From the NCBI GenBank assembly GCA_907165275.2, contig OU015660.1, forward strand, positions 9,488,501 to 9,552,500: a stretch of DNA of 64,000 nt. The letters run 5' to 3'. A model generated the notes under the pieces. It ran no database searches and was not told the DNA's origin. It saw nothing but the letters and a program-made list of their open reading frames with translations. The first letter of the stretch is position 1. Every line of letters starts with the position of its first letter. Source of the stretch: Zygaena filipendulae (lineage: Eukaryota; Arthropoda; Insecta; Lepidoptera; Zygaenidae). The translations under genes and the position numbers were made by a program. Positions 1 through 11,258 of the stretch are shown piece by piece.

Positions 1-1630
1 CTTAACACATAATTTAGCACATAATTTCTTTAGATTCACGGATTCGGAAACGGTTCCGAGGGATTTTCGCAATTAACAATCCCACCGCTGCCACCAGAAT
101 GTTATACGAGAATTCGGTTAGAGCTTTTTAAAAAAGAACACTTTCGTAATCTAAAACTATATACTTTATTATATTAAAAAAAGGAATATAATTAGAATTA
201 GAATTAGGAGTTAGAAAAAATGAGTGGCTCGGAACGCGGCTGGGACGAGACTGAAGCTCTTAATTTCTTATAGCATGAACCGTGATCGAAAAGTGCAAGC
301 CGGCACTTTTCGATACTGATGAGTTACAAATCTACATACCATATTAAGGGTATAACAGTACCCACGTTATGTTCCATGCTGAAACAAAGCTTAATATGTT
401 AAAAGGTCTAGGTATATTCTGAGCAACTGCTAAAATCCCTTTCAATTTTTGCAGTACCTACAGGTAGTTATTGCGTGATTTGCGTGGAACCTTTTTTTGT
501 AATAGGATGAAAGTTTACTTCTACTCCAAGACCTAAATTTTATCCGTCACACTGTTTTCCGCAGTTTCATTGGCATGAATTTTGAGACTACCTCAAAAAC
601 TCTGTTCCGGAATATAATAATATAGTAATAATATTAAAAATATTGTATGTCACTCAGGAACATAGTAGCTTTTGATGAGTAAATGAGTTATTGAGGCGCA
701 GAGAGTGTCTACATCTAAGATCATATCATTGCCTACATCCAGACTTCCCAATTTTACATCTTTACAATATTAGAAAAGGAACGAGCATGTCGTGTCTATT
801 TTTATTTTTCGATATAAGATCACAAATCTTGACAGACTTTGACATGTATTTTTACACATCCGACGCTGAGTGTATTCTAGCGTGAATATTAATTTAATGT
901 TATTGAAAAACTAATAAAGAAAGAAGATTGAAAGATTGCTATTTGCGGATGGTATAAAACAATGTGACGGTCACTATTCACAAACAAAACTAAAAATAAG
1001 AAAAAAGGTAAAATGAAAGTAAAAGAATTCCACATGGATTGAAATAAAATAAATTCTCTATTCAAAGTCTGCCAGCGAAATATAATCATGAAAAACTTTT
1101 TTCCTCTTTCATATTTCTCTTTCGTTTCAAAATCATCGTGTTTTAAAGTAATTACTTTGTGACGTAATCATAATAACAAGTGCGCACTTGATGAAAATAT
1201 TGAAAATCCTTTTTCTCCCTCATTATTTCACTTCTCTGTATAATCACAATTTAGCCGAGTTTCTAGGAAAAGCTTTCGTTAGAAAGGTAAAAGCTGGCAA
1301 TTTCGTTTCACACCCTAAAATAATCTGGCGAACGATTGAGATATTTTTGGGTAATGCCCATGGCATGAAGCGTAATGGCAAGCGGCATGGCACTCTCGAG
1401 GTAACTGACGAGCGCTGAAATTATATTGTTGGAAACAACGGCTTTTGGGACCGCGGGAGTTATTTTTTACTGCCCTATTTGCGGCTGATTGTACCTAATA
1501 AGTGACGTTACCAAAAGAATGAGTCAATCAGTTCCCTTTTTTGTTAGAAATGCTAGAGTTCCTTTTTTATTTATGAAGATTTTTTTTATATGAGTCCTTC
1601 CTCCTTAGCATAGCTCGTATAACGACTAGA
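1..1630. other. No recognisable feature
   Basis: AT-rich DNA with only short frames; nothing in it resembles a gene, RNA or known repeat. Confidence 0.5.
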
Positions 1631-1784
1631 TATCACGACCGGATTGGCGCAGCAAGTCACTATAGCTAATCCAGAGGTTCTGGGCTCGATTCCCGATGCA
1701 GGTGTTTCACACTTTGTGTGATGAAAATAGGGTTCCATTTTCCAATCTGGACGTGTTTGTATATCTATACAATAGTATATATTA
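1631..1784 (+). mobile_element. tRNA-derived SINE head
   Basis: It contains an RNA polymerase III-like box A (TGGCGCAGCAAG at 1645-1656) and box B (GGCTCGATTCC at 1683-1693), about 27 bp apart as in tRNA genes. No cloverleaf with a proper 3' end is possible, and non-tRNA sequence follows (GTGTTTCACACTTTGTGTG). Hence a SINE rather than a tRNA gene. Its right edge is cut by the Helitron-like element at 1785. Confidence 0.6.
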
Positions 1785-2083
1785 TCTTTGCTATATTATA
1801 ACAGTAGGATCCGTGATTCTATACATTGTATATTTTTAACAATTTACAGGGGGTGAAAAAAGAATAGTAACCAACCACAAAGAACAGTTTTTAAAATTAT
1901 ATATCTATTCACAATAATTTCTGAATCTACTGAGCGGATTGTCATCTAATTTTCACGGGTAGATTAAGCTTAGCCCGGAGCTACATGTTGTACATAGGCT
2001 TTGTTTCATTTAAATCGGATGTCGGGAAAAAAAGTTGTTATGTAAAAACGTTTCGTGCAGGTAATACCGCGGGGCACAGCTAG
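1785..2083 (+). mobile_element. Helitron-like element (subfamily B, copy 1)
   Basis: It runs from 5' TC (after A at 1784) to 3' CTAG at 2080-2083 (before T at 2084), the A|T insertion rule of Helitrons. Just before CTAG the partly decayed hairpin GCAGGTAATACCGCGGGG is seen. The body shares GATTAAGCTTAGnCnGGAGC and TCGGATGTCGGGAAAAAA with the copy at 5725-6036. Non-autonomous. Confidence 0.7.
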
Positions 2084-2772
2084 TATAATAATATGTAGTT
2101 TATACCACGTTTAGTTGTTATCTATGACACAAGTTTATAGCTTAGTGTGGGATTAAGTAGATCTGTGTTTTGGGAAGTGTTATTGGTACCGTTAAGTACT
2201 TAGCTAGGGTAGTATTGGTTTGTCGTATTAAGTCATATTGTATGTAGGCCTCATTGTTTCCAACTGAGTTGTGTAAAAATTGGTCTACATAATACATCAT
2301 ACTTACGTATCTGCTACACAGCAAAACAATAAATCACTGTCAGCTCGAACGGCACAATGTTGGAAAACTACTAAAACATCAATTAAATTGAGAGGATACA
2401 CGAGGGCTCCGCTGCTAAATTAGTTGGAAGTTAAAAGGTAAAGGGACGAAATTTTAGATAAATTTTGGTGTTTGTGTATTTAATGTTAACAGGTTGTGGT
2501 TTAAACGTTTTGGTTATGACGTAATTAGGTAGGTAGGTGTTGTACCTATATTAGGTATACATATTAAGGTACGATATGCCAAAAATTGCGAAGATTAGGT
2601 ACATTCACTTGCATACTACATGCTTGCTTACATGCTATTACTTATCTACTGTTTCTCAGAAATCAAATTAAACAGAAGACCTTCAAGATGGAGTAACGTA
2701 GAAAGTAAAAAAAAAAAACATTTCTCTCGTATATAAAACATCTTTAGAATATTAATTGTTATTTATTCTAAA
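2084..2772. other. No recognisable feature
   Basis: Unique-looking AT-rich spacer between two Helitron-like copies; no frame worth calling. Confidence 0.45.
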
Positions 2773-3071
2773 CTAGCTGTGCCTCGCATCTTCACCCGCG
2801 TGTGTTTCGGAATTCCCGCGAGGACTCCATATAACATCAACTATCTACCAGTGAAAGTCCCTTTAAAATCGGTCCAGCGGTTTTAGAGATTAGCCGGAAC
2901 AAATAGACAGAGAAAAATTTTAAAAGTTGTTTTTTTTATGTACCTTCCTAATTTGTTTACCGTACACATACATATATATACTTTCACGTACATTTAGTGA
3001 AATGCTATTAATTGGAATTACAAACAGACACTTCAATTTTATTTATATGTATGTGTAGATATTATGTGTAA
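2773..3071 (-). mobile_element. Helitron-like element, inverted pair member
   Basis: On this strand the 3' end CTAG (2773-2776) follows a decayed hairpin (CTCGCATCTTCACCCGCG). It continues with TCGGTCCAGCGGTTTTAGAG and, further out, CATTTAGTGAAATGCTATT and TGGAATTACAAACAGACAC. The outer part pairs with 3390-3500 in opposite orientation. Confidence 0.6.
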
Positions 3072-3389
3072 TATATCTATCTACCGATAGATAGATATAG
3101 ATATGATAAAATACCCCTAGTATGTTGTTCCATGGAATTAAGCTAGTTTATTTTATATATGACATCCAACACGCTTTGTTCGCAGTTCCGACGTGATAAA
3201 TATATTAAAAGAAGAATGTGAATAGCTTATTCGAGGGTTCCACAACATTCAATTAGGCTTGAGTTGGTGTTGCCTACAATTTTGACCGCCATAAATTTGT
3301 TGCCCGCCCCGTAAAGATTCATAAGAAGGCTCTTTCTCTTCTACTTTATGCCCTTATAAACAATACATATTTCTACTATTATTAGTACA

Positions 3390-3716
3390 CATTATCTATG
3401 CATGTAAATAAAATTGGAAGTGTCTTTTTGTAATTCCAAATTAACAGCTTTTCACTAAATGCATATGAAAGTGCACATGCGTATGAAAGAAAGTATACAG
3501 TACACACATAAAGAACAATTTTTGAATTGTTTGTCTTTCTCTGTTTGTTCTGGCTAATCTCTGAAACGGCTAAACCGATTTTAACGGGACTTTCACTGGC
3601 AGATAGCTGATGTTATAATGATATGAGGAGTAACTTAGGCTACTTTTATTTTAGAAAAAAATTGTTCCTGCGGGAATTCCGAAACTCACGCGGGTCAAAC
3701 CGCAGGAAACAGCTAT
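3390..3716 (+). mobile_element. Helitron-like element, inverted pair partner
   Basis: It carries GGAAGTGTCTTTTTGTAATT, CTTTTCACTAAATGCATATG, TCTCTGAAACGGCTAAACC and ends GCGGGTCAAACCGCAGGAAACAGCTATAG (positions 3697-3716 hold the end). It is the reverse complement of much of 2773-3071; about 320 bp of unrelated sequence separates the pair. Confidence 0.6.
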
Positions 3717-3790
3717 AGTTTTACTAATAAAATAGTAACTCCTCATTCTCGAACCAAATCCAACTCGCAGCTACGTAGCATCTTTATCCA

Positions 3791-4147
3791 GTAACAGTGC
3801 GTACAAACTATATAACAAAACATGTTATATGACATGTTACAGACAATGTAGACACTGAATGTTACATAACTTGTTATATAACTTAGTCGCGTTTGTTTTT
3901 TTTTTCTTTTGTTATTAAAAGGACAATAGTCGCTACCGCAGCCCGCAGCTAGTGAAACGTCCTCTCAGCGACGACATTGTGGATAGCATAGCACTGAAGA
4001 GCGAGAAACGACAATGGTTATATAACATTGTTATATTGCATTGTTATTCTAATGTGTACAGTTTTGTTTTTATGTTGCAATGTTGTATAACAATGTTATA
4101 TAATGACGTGTTATATAACATGTTACATAGTCTGTACGCACCGTAAC
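3791..4147. mobile_element. TIR element rich in TGTTATATAACA palindromes
   Basis: The left end GTAACAGTGCGTACAAACTA pairs with the right end TAGTCTGTACGCACCGTAAC. Both arms carry repeated GTTATATAAC/ATGTTACA words that are themselves palindromic. The centre (about 3920-4015) is GC-richer (CGCAGCCCGCAGC, CTCTCAGCGACGACATTG). No recognisable protein. Probably a MITE. Confidence 0.55.
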
Positions 4148-4369
4148 AATAAATAGATTTATCATTCTTGCATTTTATTATTATTTACATGCTAGCCTTC
4201 AACTTGGCACTTGACCTATATTCCAGGTGAATGTCACTGCTGATGCTGATCGATGGACATTTATAATGTATCCTCCTAGTGTTTTATATAGATAAAATGT
4301 TATAGATAGCTATAATAATATCTATTTATAGAAAAATGAATCCCTTTTTCCCTTGGTCAGGACATCACA

Positions 4370-4449
4370 CGTGAACGGCTGAATTTTGCATACAAGATGT
4401 CAGGGTACATAAGAATTACTGCGGGTAAAACCGCGCGGACAGCTATAGT
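4370..4449 (+). mobile_element. Helitron-like 3' end fragment
   Basis: GAACGGCTGAATTTTGCATA, then TTACTGCGGGTAAAACCGCG, then ACAGCTATAG. The hairpin is present but the terminal CTAG is altered to CTATAG; the 5' part is missing. Confidence 0.5.
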
Positions 4450-4693
4450 GCCTAGTTACAACGATACCTATATTATGTATTTATTAATACCTACATCAAT
4501 ATGTATTTTCTCAATTTCTGCGCTCCTCTTTTCGATAAACTTTATAAATTTTCGATTTCGCCTTGATAATATTTTATTTAGGTAATGTTACTTTTTAAAA
4601 CTAACAATATTTTTTTATGAGAATTCGAAACTTAAACGTACAGAATTGAGATGTGCTCGTCACTTTCGTTGCTTGCTAAAATTTTATTCTTAA

Positions 4694-4996
4694 CTAGCTA
4701 GGTATGCCCCGCGGTTTCACCCGCGTGAGTTTCGGAACACCTGCAGGAACTCCAAAGTTGCTAATTTACTCCTTATAACATCAGCTAATTCGCAGTGGAA
4801 CTCCTGTTAAAATTGGTCCAACCGTTTCGGAGATTCACCCGTGTGAGTTTTGCAATTACTGCACGATCTCTTTATACTATAAGGAACCTTTGCGGGCGCA
4901 GGCATAACCACCCGCCAAAGTTTCATCACAATCAGTTCAATAGTTTAGGCACGCAAAGAGGATAAACATTCAAACGTCCATTTTTATTTATAAAGA
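4694..4996 (-). mobile_element. Helitron-like element
   Basis: The 3' end CTAG at 4694-4697 is followed by the hairpin CCCCGCGGTTTCACCCGCG. The 5' end is TC at 4996-4995 beside a T. The body contains TTGGTCCAACCGTTTCGGAG and a second sequence type (GCGCAGGCATAACCACCCGC), suggesting an older insertion or a recombinant. Confidence 0.6.
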
Positions 4997-5724
4997 TAAA
5001 GTGTCTATGAAATAACATTTCAGAACACAACACCACTCGAATTTACATTCTACTCTACGTTACCTTTGTTTCTAGTTTAAAAATATTCTAATCCGTTGCA
5101 ATGTAAAGAAAAATTGCCACGTATTTAAAAAAAAATCAGTAGGTACGTAGAACCGAGAGAAGTTTCGTATATCGTGTATATATCGATACCAATCAAGATC
5201 AAAACCAAACCAAGGACTATTAAGATGTTTGTACCTACTTGCCATCTTTCTGTGAAAGGGTATATAATATTTCTCGTCGAAGAAACACAATCATTCTCCG
5301 ATACTTTCTAAACGAGGCCATATTACTTGTACTTCACGTTTCGCGTGGTAATTTTAAAAGCGCTGATATCGCACAATATTGGCTATTAACCTTGGTTCAT
5401 GGTTGCTGTTTTGCAAATGGTTCTAGATAAAATGTTTTGATGCGTAGGTTTTTTTTAAATGGTAAACACTAAACAGTCTTGGCGTTTGACCACGGCCGCG
5501 GCCGTCACTTGACATCAGGACCCTTATTCTCTATGACCAACACCATTCGCGCGTCCTAAAAACACAATTCCAACCGCTCCAGATGCCAAAATATTAGAAA
5601 TTAATATTTTGTATACTCTACTTAACACACGTTGTAAATGTATTTTTTTAAAGCATAACTTCTTTAATCGCGAGGGAAAAACAATTTTTGCGGCATATTA
5701 TCTTAACGCGGCGTGTTATGGTTA
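4997..5724. other. No recognisable feature
   Basis: AT-rich spacer; a short GC patch (CACGGCCGCGGCCGTC at about 5491) is palindromic but isolated. Confidence 0.4.
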
Positions 5725-6036
5725 TCTATACCAATAATAAAAGAGTAGAATCCGCGATTCTGTACCTTGAATATTTTTACCCAAAATTGAGAGGGGTGAT
5801 AAAAGAAGAGTAACCAAGCCCAAAAAAGAAGTTAGTAAGTTTAAAATTATTTTCTGTCTGTCTGTCTGTTCGCGATAATCTCCGCATCTACTGAACCGAT
5901 TGTCATGCAGTTTTCACAGATAGATTAAGCTTAGTCTGGAGCTACATATAGCCTTTATTTCATTGAAATCGAATGTCGGGAAAAAAGTTGTTGTATAAAA
6001 ACCTTTCATGCGGGTGAAACCGCGGGGCACAGCTAG
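5725..6036 (+). mobile_element. Helitron-like element (subfamily B, copy 2)
   Basis: It starts TCTATACCAATAATAAAAG after an A and ends GCGGGTGAAACCGCGGGG-CACAGCTAG before a T. The 3' hairpin is intact. The body matches copy 1 (AGATTAAGCTTAGTCTGG, GAATGTCGGGAAAAAAG). No replication/helicase frame. Confidence 0.75.
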
Positions 6037-6221
6037 TAGTGAATAAAGGCCCAGGTGATGTCAAGTCACTTTACTGAGCCACTTAGAGAGCGTCGATTTA
6101 TTTCTTGTCGTTGATAAAACTTTGACGTACACTTTTGTGCCCCGTGACACGACAAAGCTTCGTTGGAGAACAATTAACATTGTTGTTTCTAATAAGCTGC
6201 TCCTAATTTATTTTTAAATTT

Positions 6222-6603
6222 TAGGGTTTCGTACTCCAAAAAGAAAAACTTCACTTCACTTCACAGGTCGTTGTCCGTCTGTCTGTTGGTCAGTCAGGAC
6301 CCCTTTTCTTAGGAATGCGTAGGCCCTAGAGGATCGATCTGAAATTAATATTATATACTCAGGTCTGTAATCCCTTGGAGCTGTGAAAATATCCTTAGCC
6401 AACGCTATGAAGAGATAAATAGCATAAAAAAAAACGTTTGTCCCGATAGTTGAAAACCGTTATGTAGTTACTTCGTAAATAAAGGTTTTAAAAACAATCT
6501 TCGGAGGCGATTCCCGTGATGGACGAACTATTTACATACCTACAAATTATTACGGAACCCTCGGTGTGCTATTCGAACTCTCACTTGGCCGGTTCTTTTT
6601 TTT
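6222..6603. repeat. AGGGTTTCGTAC repeat, copy 1
   Basis: It starts TTTTAGGGTTTCGTACTCC, then TTGTCCGTCTGTCTG, and ends TTACGGAACCCTCGG and CACTTGGCCGGTTCTTTTT. The inverted AGGGTTTCGTA/TACGGAACCCT ends suggest a non-autonomous DNA element very common in moths. No coding frame. Confidence 0.5.
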
Positions 6604-6678
6604 ACTAATTCTTATACCTATTACCCGTACGACAACATTAGTTTTTAATATTCGTAGGTAGCTGTTCCTACAAAAAAT

Positions 6679-6782
6679 ATTTATTTATTTATTCTTTATT
6701 GCACAGTGTGTACAAATGGCGAACTTAATGCCTTGCGGCATTCTCTACCAGTTAACCATTGGGTAGACAGAGAGATATAGAA
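6679..6782 (-). mobile_element. LINE 3' tail (GCACAGTGTGTACAAATGGC type)
   Basis: TTTATTTATTTATTCTTTATTG at the left end is the A-rich/(AAAT)n tail in reverse, followed by TACAAATGGCGAACTTAATG and CCTTGCGGCATTCTCTACC. Close relatives are at 61490-61592 and (forward) 36766-36863. Only the 3' end of a 5'-truncated retrotransposon or SINE. Confidence 0.55.
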
Positions 6783-8875
6783 GATGGGGTGTGCAAACAA
6801 AACAATAACTAATATACTTAATACTAGACACTAATAATTAATAACTAAAGCATAAAGACGCAATTTACTCACAATACATACTATAACACATGCATATCCT
6901 ACACATACCGACACAATAAAATACATACACACATAGTTACATGTAGTAAGTAAATATATTACATATTTAAATATATTACATTATTACATAAGTAAATATA
7001 TTTAATGATCTTCCATTTGTAACGTTTACGTTTATTTTTTTAGCAATCTGAATTATATTCCCCTATTCTTTTAATACACTCATTAAGATGAAAGTCAGTT
7101 TATTTTTTAAATGTCGAGTCGTAATTTTCGCACGTGACTTTGGTGCCAATTCTCGCGGTGTAATAAACAACGAAATTACTACCTGAAATATAAAAAGACC
7201 ATTCAATCATTAAGTTATTTTATTCCACCCGTGCGTTTATTTCGATTGACTATAACGCGGTTATAGTCATGTATAATCCTTATCCTTCCTTCCTTTTATT
7301 TTATTTTTTTATTTATTATAATCCTTATCCTTACTATAATATTATGTAAATGCACAAGTGAGTTTATTTGTTTGTTTGTCACGCTCTCATGCCTTAACTA
7401 CTCAACCGCATTTAGGCGCAGTACGTCCGATTCGCAAAAAGTCCAGACGGTTTAAAATGTCCAATTAGCAATTGGTCCAATGGCGGGAAATTTTAAAAAC
7501 ACGTTCTCAAGGGTGCAGCAAAGGACATTGGACTTCCCGCAGGAGCTCCGAAATTCTATCATTTCCTTTATGAAAAAATGCGTGAGTGTCGTGGAACACT
7601 TAGTTTTTTGCATATTAAACTGAGTCTGTTATGTCCGTTATGCGTGAAAAGAGGCAAAAATACAAAAAAACTAACTTCGAAAAAAAAATTAGAGTTGCTT
7701 TGTTTTTTCGTAGAGCAGCCGTATGACGCCGTGACGGAAAACCAAGTTTCACTCCCATCCGTGCCGTGCGATAAAGAACTTCCCTTTAATGTTTCCTTTT
7801 TACTTCTGACCCATTGTAGTTGGAAACCAGTACCTAGTATCGCAATTGTAATGCAGCTCAGCATTATGTACAAATGCGATACTGTTCGTTCGCCTTAATT
7901 TAGATGCAGAGCATGATGTCCGCAGCGGTCATGCAACACGATCAAAGTACTTGCGAGCGGGAAAATAAAGCAATACGTTTCTATTTAGAACGATCGCATG
8001 TTATTTACTACCGCGTAATTTGTATCTTTTTCTACACCTATATATTCTTATAATGTACATGAGTAGCTAGTCTGAATACGTCGTGATCCAAGAGCGGATT
8101 TTTCGGATATTTACTCTACATGTTACTGAGGTAGTTTATCGGAACCGAAATCGGAGTCAGTTTTAAATTATTATTTTTTGTCGAAGTCGTAACCAGAACC
8201 GGTGTGGGAAGATGTTGGCAGAAGAGGGATGTGTTAATCATCATTCATATACGAATATGATAGGTATATTGTATATCCGTATACTGGAAGCGTAATTGAC
8301 GACAGAAAGCACCTGGGGAGGAGGGGTTGCCTAGTCAGAGCGCGACATGCATAAATCTTCGAATTAAAACTGTCGGAGCAAAAATCGGAACCGGAAGTGT
8401 AATATCAATCAGAAGTTCCGACTTATCGAAGTCGGTTTCTTTCTACATGACAAGATTCAAATTAGGTTTCCTGGGAAAATATTACAGGCCTACTTTTTAA
8501 TTTCGGTAAATCGGAGAGTTTCTGATGGAATCCTCGAAGCGTATGGGTCCTGTCGACAGAAGTAAGCGCGTACTTAATATAACGCGTTGTCCTAATACCA
8601 CCATGAAAACCCCCTGTAATATTGCCTACGAGCTACGGTGGAAAAGTATCACTTGACCTCTATTTCGTCCATTTACATTATTTAAAAAAGGGAGGACAAG
8701 TATTGATGGCCTCGCAATGTCGCCGATTAAATGGCCGACCGTTTAAATTCATTTGCCGCCATAAAAAAGGAAACGGTATTTAGGGTGCAAAGTGCGATTG
8801 TTGTAGATCTTTCGTTTTTTATTGCACTTTGTTATATTTAGTAAGATGCCGTAAAACACATTTCATACGTATATC
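6783..8875. other. Mostly unassigned DNA
   Basis: Apart from the decayed Helitron at 7322-7560 nothing is recognised. Overlapping 100-codon frames on both strands at 7568-7898 have no domain and no codon signal I can trust. Around 8100-8460 the phrases CGGAACCGAAATCGG and TCGGAACCGGAAG suggest a repeat. Confidence 0.4.
7322..7560 (+). mobile_element. Helitron-like element, decayed
   Basis: The 5' end TCCTTATCCTTACTATAAT follows an A, then TTTATTTGTTTGTTTGTCAC and CATGCCTTAACTACTCAACC. The 3' half is scrambled; only CCCGCAGGAGCTCCGAAATT near 7533 remains, with no clear CTAG end. Confidence 0.45.
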
Positions 8876-8945
8876 TAACCTTATAGATGTTCCCCGCGGT
8901 CGCACCTGCGTTGATTTCGAAGTTCTCCCGGTAATAATTAGGAAA
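8876..8945 (-). mobile_element. Helitron-like 3' end fragment
   Basis: TTCCCCGCGGTCGCACCTGC and GTTGATTTCGAAGTTCTCCC are a mutated hairpin and following sequence of the Helitron-like family; the rest is missing. Confidence 0.45.
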
Positions 8946-8989
8946 GAATGTAACAACGGAAAGTAAAAAAGGAAAATTCAAAAAAATTG

Positions 8990-9283
8990 AAACTTTTCTC
9001 TTCTTCATCAGGCAGCGGTAATAATAAACAAAATTATAAGAGCTCTTCGAACGAAGATATTTCTGATGGAAGTGAGAATAGTGCATTTAATGTACAGAAA
9101 ATGATTATTGCATGACTTCCAATGATAAATAATTGGATAAAATGTTTACCATGTTCATCTTGGATGCATGAATTTTGTACCATGTACAATCTTCTTTGCA
9201 ACGTTTGTGGTAAAAAAGCTAAACAAGAAGCGGTCAATAAGTCTAAGAAGACAAAAAAAATAATTAAATATTATGCAACGTAA
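8990..9283 (+). pseudogene. Transposase relic with C-terminal zinc finger
   Basis: Forward frames contain KSSSNEDISDGSENSAF and, after a stop and frame change, WIKCLPCSSWMHEFCTMYN, LLCNVCGKKAKQEA, then a Lys-rich tail and stop at 9283. C-x2-C...W-x-H-x3-C...C-x2-C is the PHD-like finger found at the C-terminus of many insect DDE transposases (pogo/Tigger or piggyBac-like). The intervening CTEND-like word has an in-frame stop. No catalytic DDE part is recognisable upstream, so this is a decayed tail; which superfamily is uncertain. Confidence 0.5.
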
Positions 9284-10033
9284 AGTTACTATTATATACC
9301 GGCGATACTTGTTGCATTTTTGATAAATGTATGAATGAAAAAATTTCAGAGATCATTTTACTGAGTATCACGTTAAACTAGGGGACTGTTACCCTACTGT
9401 TATATTTTATTTCCTGTAAAACTACGTATAACCCTAACTTAAACACAATAATCCTTTAGTTCCTTCAGTAACTAATTATGATTTTATTTAGAAAGCAAAT
9501 AGCCTTCTCTTATAATGAGCTAAATTTTAATGATGCAATATGTTCTTCGCAAATCACACAGGACATACGAGTAGGTACATGAATTATTGCGACCGCCGGA
9601 CCATTTGGTGCCCAATAAATGATAAAATTTGTAAGTCAACATAATATGGTGACGGCAGAGGGTGGAGATACATAATACATATACCTACTGTGACACTCAG
9701 ATTTCGTGCGAGAAAAAAGTTTATAGGGCGTTGTCGTAACATTTAGATAAATTAAGACGGGCATTGGAAAAGATATATTATGTGTTGCCTTATGGCATAA
9801 CCGTGTGAACACTTGCCTTTATCGCGTGCGTCTGGAACAAATTATAGCTATATTTACCGTCGCAGTATAGCATTATATTATCTGTGCCGTCGCGCAGCCA
9901 CTCAGTTATATTATGTACCTACTCTGTTGGACAACGCCATGCTAGTTTTCTTCATTTCCCCATTTTATCTCAAGTGTGCTGTCTGTTATAACCCTACCTG
10001 TTATTATTGGTTTCGAGAGCATGGTTTTAATTT
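9284..10033. other. No recognisable feature
   Basis: Spacer between the zinc-finger transposase relic and the P-like element; short frames only. Confidence 0.45.
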
Positions 10034-10230
10034 GCTGTGAGCTCAGACGAAATAAAAACTCAAGACGGAGCGCTGTGAACAAAGAAGTGAAGCCGTAAAA
10101 CTACGCCTCGGCGTGTACATGCACAGTTACACGCACACACATATAACAAAACTACGCCTTACCTTGTCAGTCAAGCTATTCCGACGCGCGGAGTGTCACG
10201 CTGTAATAATTTCTATTTTTTATAGAAAAA

Positions 10231-10326
10231 ATGCCGAATTTTGTAGTGAGAGGGTGTAAAAATCAATCTTCGAAAAATAAAAAGCAGGATAGAACCACAT
10301 TTTTAATAAAATATCAATTTTATTAA
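10231..10326 (+). pseudogene. THAP-domain N-terminus relic
   Basis: The frame MPNFVVRGCKNQSSKNKK stops after 31 codons. The pattern M-x-x-x-V-x-G-C-K-N is the start of a THAP zinc finger, but the first zinc-binding Cys position holds Phe (TTT for TGT). The later FHxFP-type segment is not completed. It is probably the 5' exon of a dead P-element transposase. Confidence 0.55.
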
Positions 10327-10475
10327 TTTATGACAACTTGGAACACAAAACCTTCACAACTTTCATAAGTGTTGCTACTAGTGAGCGTCACCATAGTCCC
10401 CATTTTATGGGTAAGTTAATGTGACCTGGAGCGTAATGTAACACGTTCATTTACCTATTTCGATTTTAAGTTTTT

Positions 10476-11258
10476 AACCGACTTTCAAAAAGCAGGAGGT
10501 TATGCATTCGATTGTATGTATGTTTTTTTTTTTTTTTATGTAGGTTCACCGATTACTCGAAGACGGTTGGACCAATTTCGAAAATTCTTTTTTTGTTTGA
10601 AAGGGTTTACTCTCAATTAGGTCCCATTGCCACCAAATCGGGATCTGATGATGGGATCTTGGAGAAATCGAGGGAACTCTTCAAAAATAATAAGCACACC
10701 TATACCGATTTGAGTATTTTTTATAGTAAATCGTTCATTTGCTTTCGGAATGCAAAATTTGAAGAAGTGGAACTGATTATGAAGACCACAGATGATCATC
10801 GGGACTACTCAATAATAGGTATTTCACGAGTTCCGATTCGTTAATTTTAAATGGTTCCTAAATAATTTATGCTCGTCACAACTCACAGCGTATATGGCAA
10901 AGTGGAACTGAGTGTGATGTACCAGGAGAACTCCTCAAAAATTAACGTCCCTGCATCGAGAAGAGCAATATTTTGTAAAAGATGATGAGTAGTTAACATC
11001 AGGCTATTGTAACTTAGAAAAATTACAAACCGTCTCACTTAAAAGCAAGAAATTAACAAATTTTTAACAAAAAAACACAAAACTAAAAAGCTTAAAATAT
11101 CAAAATACCGATTTAATCCAACAGACAATAATACCTACCTAATCGAAAAGTGGTAGCACAAACCAATAATAGTAGGTATTACGTTGTTGGTCTGTTGGAT
11201 TAAATCGGTATTTTGTTATTTTTAGCTTTTTAGTTATGTGTTTTTTGGAAGTCGGTTT
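10476..11258 (+). mobile_element. Nested TIR element with AACCGACTT ends
   Basis: The left end AACCGACTTTCAAAAAGCAG pairs with the right end TTTTTTGGAAGTCGGTT in inverted orientation. The interior repeats phrases (GACCAATTT, TCTGATGATG, GAAATCGAGGGAA) shared by common lepidopteran repeats. Near its right end (about 11094-11220) a palindrome pairs ATACCGATTTAATCCAACAG with its reverse complement. It interrupts the P-like element, so it is the younger of the two. Related copies lie at 27428-27815 and, as an end fragment, at 36926-37010. Confidence 0.65.

Noticed and set aside
1641..1710. tRNA gene
   Set aside because: Box A and box B are present but no complete cloverleaf or acceptor stem forms, and SINE-like sequence continues.
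7568..7898. Overlapping 100-codon frames on both strands
   Set aside because: No domain, no splice context, and both strands open at once suggests chance.
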